Source: Billgrantia lactosivorans
GTDB lineage: Bacteria > Pseudomonadota > Gammaproteobacteria > Pseudomonadales > Halomonadaceae
Assembly (NCBI RefSeq): GCF_003254665.1
Contig: NZ_QHGY01000007.1
Span: forward strand, 82,894-146,893
DNA length: 64,000 nucleotides
Direction of reading: 5' to 3'
The notes under the pieces were generated by a model, which was not told the DNA's origin, searched no databases, and saw nothing but the letters and a program-made list of their open reading frames with translations. The translations under genes were made by a program, and so were the position numbers. Positions 60,150 through 64,000 of the stretch are shown one piece after another (the stretch's first letter is position 1; the number at the start of each line of letters is the position of its first letter).

Positions 60150-61811
60150 GCCGGGACGCGAGCGGCGCATGGCCATGCTCAGCAGGACCACCGGAACGAT
60201 GCCGACGGCGACGATGGCCAGTGACGCCGTCGACGCCTCGGCGAGGCGCTCGTCCGAGGCCAGGCCGTAGGCCCTGACGGCCAGGGTGTCGAAATTGAAG
60301 GGGCGCAGGATGATGGTCGCCGGCAGCTCCTTCATGACGTCGACGAAGACCAGGATGCCCGCGGCGATCAGGCTGCCACGCATGATCGGGGTGTGCACCC
60401 GCTTGAGCGTACCGGCCGGCGTCTGGCCCAGGGTGCGCGAGGCGGCATCCATGCTCGGCGTCACCTTGCCCAGGCTGGCCTCCACGGTATTGAACGACAC
60501 CGCCAGGAAGCGCACCACGTACGCATACACCAGGATGAAGGCCGAGCCGCTGAAGACCAGCCCGACGATCTTGCCGTAGTGGGCGTGCAGCCAGCTGTTC
60601 AGACTGTTGTCGAGCCAGGCGAAGGGAATCAGGATGCCCACCGCGATCACCGAGCCGGGAATCGCATAGCCCATCGAGGCGACCCGCGTGGCGAGGCGCG
60701 TCAGCGGGCTGTCGTGCAGGCGTACGCCGTAGCTCAGGATGACGGCCAGGCCGACCGCGATCGCCGAGGCGACGGCGGCCAGCATCAGGCTGTTCCAGGC
60801 GAAGTCGAGGAAGCGGGTGCCGAACAGCGCATCGCCCTTGGTGATGGCCATCTGGCCCAGCAGGCCGCTGGGAATCACGAAACCGATCAGCACCGGCAGG
60901 GCGCAGGCCGTGAGGGCCGCTGCGGCGCGCCAGCCGCGCAGGCGATACTCGGGCAGCTGCTGGTAACGGTTGGTGGTGTGGAAGTACTGGCGCTTGCCTC
61001 GCGACCAGCGCTCCAGCAGCACCAGCGCGATGACGAACAGCAGCAGGCAGGCGGCGAGCTGGGCGGCGGCGACCTGCTCGCCGAGGCCGAACCAGGTGCG
61101 ATAGATGCCGGTGGTGAAGGTGTCGACGCCGAAGAACTGCACCGCGCCGAACTCATTGAGGGTCTCCATCAGCACCAGCGAGACGCCGCCGACGATGGCC
61201 GGGCGTGCCAGGGGCACGGCCACGGTGGCGAACAGGTTCCACGGGCCGCGTCCCAGCGTCCGCCCGACGTCGAGCACGCAGACCGACTGTTCGAGGAAGG
61301 CCGCCCGGGCGAGCAGGTAGACGTAGGGGTAGAGCACCAGGGTGATCAGCGTGGCGGCGCCGCCCAGCGAGCGGATGTCGGGGAAGAAGTAGTCGCCGTG
61401 GCCCCAGCCGAAGAGCTCGCGCAGCCAGCTCTGCAAGGGGCCGGCATACTGCAGGAAGTCGGTGTAGGCATAGGCGATCACGTAGGTGGGCACGGCCAGG
61501 GGCAGCAGCAGGGCCCACTCGAAGAGTCGCCGCCCCGGGAAGCGGCACATCACCACCAGCCAGGCGGTGCCGGTGCCGATCACCATGCTGCCGAGCCCCA
61601 CCGTGACGGCGAGATAGAAGGTGTTGCCCAGGTAGCGCCCCAGCACCGTGCTGGCCAGATGCTGCCAGACGCCCTGCGTCGGCATCACGATATGCGCCAG
61701 CACCACGACGACCGGCAGTGCCACGACGAGCGCCACGCTCAGGATCAGCAGGGTCCAGGGGTTGAGGCGGCGAGACAGGGAGGCAAGGCCGGTGGTCGCG
61801 GATCGGAACAA
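60135..61811 (-). CDS. fbpB: Ferric iron ABC transporter permease (fused, two permease repeats)
   Basis: A protein of 558 residues with two BPD_transp_1 repeats of about six helices each. EAA loops are seen in LLARAAFLEQSVCVLDVGRT (first half) and VEASLGKVTPSMDAASRTLG (second half). The start is a TTG at 61811, chosen because AAGGAG lies eight bases upstream and no ATG fits. It forms the channel for ferric iron with FbpA and FbpC. Its 3' end overlaps fbpC in convergent direction, an unusual layout. Confidence 0.9.
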   Translation of the reverse strand: MFRSATTGLASLSRRLNPWTLLILSVALVVALPVVVVLAHIVMPTQGVWQHLASTVLGRYLGNTFYLAVTVGLGSMVIGTGTAWLVVMCRFPGRRLFEWALLLPLAVPTYVIAYAYTDFLQYAGPLQSWLRELFGWGHGDYFFPDIRSLGGAATLITLVLYPYVYLLARAAFLEQSVCVLDVGRTLGRGPWNLFATVAVPLARPAIVGGVSLVLMETLNEFGAVQFFGVDTFTTGIYRTWFGLGEQVAAAQLAACLLLFVIALVLLERWSRGKRQYFHTTNRYQQLPEYRLRGWRAAAALTACALPVLIGFVIPSGLLGQMAITKGDALFGTRFLDFAWNSLMLAAVASAIAVGLAVILSYGVRLHDSPLTRLATRVASMGYAIPGSVIAVGILIPFAWLDNSLNSWLHAHYGKIVGLVFSGSAFILVYAYVVRFLAVSFNTVEASLGKVTPSMDAASRTLGQTPAGTLKRVHTPIMRGSLIAAGILVFVDVMKELPATIILRPFNFDTLAVRAYGLASDERLAEASTASLAIVAVGIVPVVLLSMAMRRSRPGSGSR

Positions 61812-61929
61812 GCGGGAACTCCTTCACTGGCCGGCGCGGCAGCGCAGCAATGCGAGGCGGTAACGGCCGGAAATGATACCAGTTGGCGCATGCGGCTGCA
61901 GCTTGCGCCAGCTGACCGGCATCAAGGAA

Positions 61930-61959
61930 AGGCGCCCGTATCGTGCGATACGGGCGCCT
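61930..61959 (-). terminator. Terminator of the TRAP operon
   Basis: AGGCGCCCGTATC and GATACGGGCGCCT pair perfectly over 13 bases around GTGC; on the minus strand a T-rich stretch follows. It lies between the TRAP permease stop and fbpB. Confidence 0.75.
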
Positions 61960-61980
61960 GGGCCGAGGGGACGGGGCGGG

Positions 61981-63309
61981 CTAGTAGCCCAGCATGAGCG
62001 ACGGCAGGCCGGTGACCAGCACCGGGAAGAAGGCCATCAGCACGCAGGCCAGCACGATCAGTGCGCAGAACGGGATCACCGCGCGGTACAGGTCGAGCGT
62101 CTCGACGCCCGGCGGCGCCACGCCCTTGAGGTAGAACAGCGCGTAGCCGAACGGCGGCGTGAGGAAGGAGGTCTGCAGCACCACCGCCACCATCACCACG
62201 AACCACAGCACGTCGACGCCCATGTCGGCGACGATCGGCAGCATGATCGGGAAGCTCAGCAGCACGATGCCGGTCCAGTCGAGGAACATCCCCAGCACGA
62301 AGACCAGGAACAGCATCAGGACCAGCGCGCCGATGGTGCCGCCGGGCATCGCCATGACCACCTCGCTGATCACCTCCATGCCGCCGCCGCGCGAGAATAC
62401 CCCGGTGAAGGCGGTGGCCCCCACCAGCACCAGCATCACCATGGTGGTGGTCTTGCTGGCGTCGATCAGGGTGCGGTAGCAGGTCGAGGCCTTGCGGTCG
62501 CCGAAGATCAGGAACAGCACGAAGGCGATGGCCACGCCGATGGCGGACGCCTCGGTGGCCGTGGCGATGCCCAGGAACAGCGAGCCGAGCACGCCCAGGA
62601 TCAGCGCCATCGGTGGCAGCACGTACTTGGCCAGCATGGCCAGCAGCTGCCCGGTGGAGACGTCGGCGCGCTCCTCGGGCGGTACCGGCGGGCCGTAGCT
62701 CGGCTTGAAGTAGCACACCACCAGAACGTAGAGCGCGTACATCACGCCGAGCATCACCCCGGGCACCAGCGCCCCGGCGAACAGTGCGCCCACCGAGACC
62801 GGTGAGTAGCTGGCCATCAGGATCAGCATGATGCTGGGCGGGATCAGGATGCCGAGGCAGCCGCTGGCCATGATCACCCCGGTGCTGAGCTCCTTGTTGT
62901 AGGAGTACTTGAGCATCGGCACCAGCGCGATCATGCCCATCACCGCGATGGAGGCGCCGACGATGCCGGTGGTGGCGGCGAGCAGCACCGAGACGATGAC
63001 CACGGTCAGCGCCAGGCCGCCGCGCAGATTGGCCAGCAGCAGGCGCATCGACTCGAACATCTTCTCGGTGACACCCGAGTCGTTGAGGAAGCGTGCCATC
63101 AGCACGAACAGCGGGATGGCAACCAGGACGTAGTTGTCCATGGAGTTGCCGTAGATGTTGTTGATGATGGTGCCGAGCACCTTGATGCCGGGGCCGAGCA
63201 GGGCCCCCATCACGGCGACACCGCCGAGCACGAAGGCCAGCGGATGGCCCATGAACAGGCCGACCAGCAGGCCGCCGAACATGAACAGGGTGAGCATTTC
63301 GGGGCTCAT
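61981..63309 (-). CDS. TRAP transporter large permease subunit, DctM family
   Basis: A protein of 442 residues with about 12 helices. Start MLTLFMFGGLLVGLFMGHPL, then DDTATGIVG-like part TTGIVGASIAVMGMIALVPM, and MASGCLGILIPPSIMLILMA, which are hallmarks of DctM. It carries Na+-coupled transport of an organic anion or solute delivered by DctP. It overlaps dctQ by four bases. The binding protein is cut by the window edge, so the substrate is unknown; ectoine-type uptake (TeaC) is one possibility in halophiles. Confidence 0.92.
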   Translation of the reverse strand: MSPEMLTLFMFGGLLVGLFMGHPLAFVLGGVAVMGALLGPGIKVLGTIINNIYGNSMDNYVLVAIPLFVLMARFLNDSGVTEKMFESMRLLLANLRGGLALTVVIVSVLLAATTGIVGASIAVMGMIALVPMLKYSYNKELSTGVIMASGCLGILIPPSIMLILMASYSPVSVGALFAGALVPGVMLGVMYALYVLVVCYFKPSYGPPVPPEERADVSTGQLLAMLAKYVLPPMALILGVLGSLFLGIATATEASAIGVAIAFVLFLIFGDRKASTCYRTLIDASKTTTMVMLVLVGATAFTGVFSRGGGMEVISEVVMAMPGGTIGALVLMLFLVFVLGMFLDWTGIVLLSFPIMLPIVADMGVDVLWFVVMVAVVLQTSFLTPPFGYALFYLKGVAPPGVETLDLYRAVIPFCALIVLACVLMAFFPVLVTGLPSLMLGY

Positions 63310-63809
63310 GCGGCCTCCTTTCCGGTCAGGGCCCGCAGCGCGCGGATCACGATGGCGATGGCCTGCAGCAGCAGCAGCACCGCGGCGATCACGATCACTG
63401 CCTTCACCGGGTAGACGGGGATCGAGACCATGCCGTAGGTGGTCTCGCCGCGGCTGAAGGAGCGCGAGAAGAAGCTCCAGCCGTAGGTCAGCAGCATCCA
63501 GATGAAGGGCACGAAGAAGATCAGGTAGCCGACGAGGTCGAGCACGGCCTGCTTGCGGCGGGTGAGCAGGCGCTTGAGCACGTCGACCTCGACGTGGGCG
63601 TGATGGCGCAGGCCGTAGGCGGCCATCAGCATGAAGTGGGCGCCGAACAGCATCTTGGTGACGTCGAAGGCCCAGTCGCTGGGGCGGCCGGCGAGAAAGC
63701 GCATGCCCACGTCATAGATCACGATCAGGGTGATCACCGCGAGCAGCGGGGCGATCAGGCGTCCGAACCCTTCGTTGAGGGCGTCGATGGCCCTGGCAAT
63801 GGCATTCAT
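63306..63809 (-). CDS. TRAP transporter small permease subunit, DctQ family
   Basis: A protein of 167 residues with four helices and the family features AIDALNEGFGRLIAPLLAVI, YDVGMRFLAGRPSDWAFDVT and ADVEVDVL-like part HAHVEVDVLKRLLTRR. It is overlapped with dctM (ATGA) and lies 99 bases after the dctP stop, all on the minus strand. Confidence 0.9.
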   Translation of the reverse strand: MNAIARAIDALNEGFGRLIAPLLAVITLIVIYDVGMRFLAGRPSDWAFDVTKMLFGAHFMLMAAYGLRHHAHVEVDVLKRLLTRRKQAVLDLVGYLIFFVPFIWMLLTYGWSFFSRSFSRGETTYGMVSIPVYPVKAVIVIAAVLLLLQAIAIVIRALRALTGKEAA

Positions 63810-63908
63810 GGCAAGGATCTCGGCATCGGGCGGTGAGAACGGCGAGCGGCGCAGGATGCGCCGTCGCTCAGGCGGGACGGGCCCCGCGGGGCCCGCCCGG
63901 TACCGCCA

Positions 63909-64000
63909 TTACTGGTTCATGCAGGACTCGAGCTCCTCCAGCGAGGGCAGGTTGTCCATGGTGCGGCTCATGTTGTAGGGCACCGAGATGTCGCGCCAGG
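63909..64000 (-). CDS. TRAP transporter substrate-binding protein DctP, C-terminal end only
   Basis: The last 29 codons of a gene that continues beyond the window: WRDISVPYNMSRTMDNLPSL and then EELESCMNQ before the TAA at 63909-63911. Position before dctQ and dctM identifies it as the binding protein. The ligand cannot be judged from this piece. Confidence 0.75.
   Translation of the reverse strand, partial: WRDISVPYNMSRTMDNLPSLEELESCMNQ

Noticed and set aside
1..64000. CRISPR array
   Set aside because: I saw no regularly spaced direct repeats and no cas genes.

Overview
The window looks like the chromosome of a halophilic gammaproteobacterium of the Halomonas/Chromohalobacter type. The right third (about 43.9-64 kb) is GC-rich core genome: ectoine hydroxylase (ectD), arginine decarboxylase (speA), a Pseudomonas-type homoserine kinase (thrB), polA, an NCS2 permease/amidohydrolase operon, a ferric-iron ABC transporter and a TRAP transporter. 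The species call is inference from gene content.

The left two thirds (1 to about 43.8 kb) is a mosaic that I read as the right part of an integrative element. It ends with a relaxase (mobH type), a tyrosine integrase and, 180 bases further on, a 53-base 3' fragment of tRNA-Thr(TGT). That is what integration into a tRNA gene leaves behind. The intact tRNA and the left end are not in the window, and no conjugation (T4SS) genes are visible, so the left limit of the element is unknown.

Region 0.2-15 kb is a phthalate cluster. It holds the oxygenase (Pht3/OphA2 type) and reductase (Pht2/OphA1 type) of phthalate 4,5-dioxygenase, the cis-dihydrodiol dehydrogenase (Pht4/OphB type) and 4,5-dihydroxyphthalate decarboxylase (Pht5/OphC type). 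Together these take phthalate to protocatechuate. A TAXI-type TRAP transporter probably imports the substrate. A second quinolinate phosphoribosyltransferase is explained by phthalate being a competitive inhibitor of NAD synthesis, as described for ophE in Burkholderia. A flavin hydroxylase resembling 3-hydroxybenzoate 4-monooxygenase, with a MarR regulator, would also feed protocatechuate. Ring cleavage genes are not in the window. Between the two halves lie decayed copies of a Rieske oxygenase and of a biotin-carboxylase-type carboxyltransferase. Two operator-like palindromes sharing a 12-base core sit before the oxygenase and the reductase.

Region 15-30 kb carries an anaerobically regulated-looking small gene, a truncated IS3-family element, a three-gene type III-like restriction-modification operon (Mod, AlbA_2/ATPase-like protein, Res), an SRAP protein, umuDC with a perfect LexA box, and one strong plus one weak candidate for GGA-rich, CsrA/RsmA-sponging small RNAs.

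Region 30-38.1 kb has two divergent cyclic-di-GMP proteins. Next to them is an AT-rich array of three minus-strand genes (lipoprotein, OLD-family nuclease, unknown 285-residue protein), each bounded by attC-like sites. This looks like an integron cassette array without an integrase.

Region 38.1-43.8 kb holds the element's own genes. Four consecutive ones have leader hairpins that enclose the ribosome binding site or start codon.
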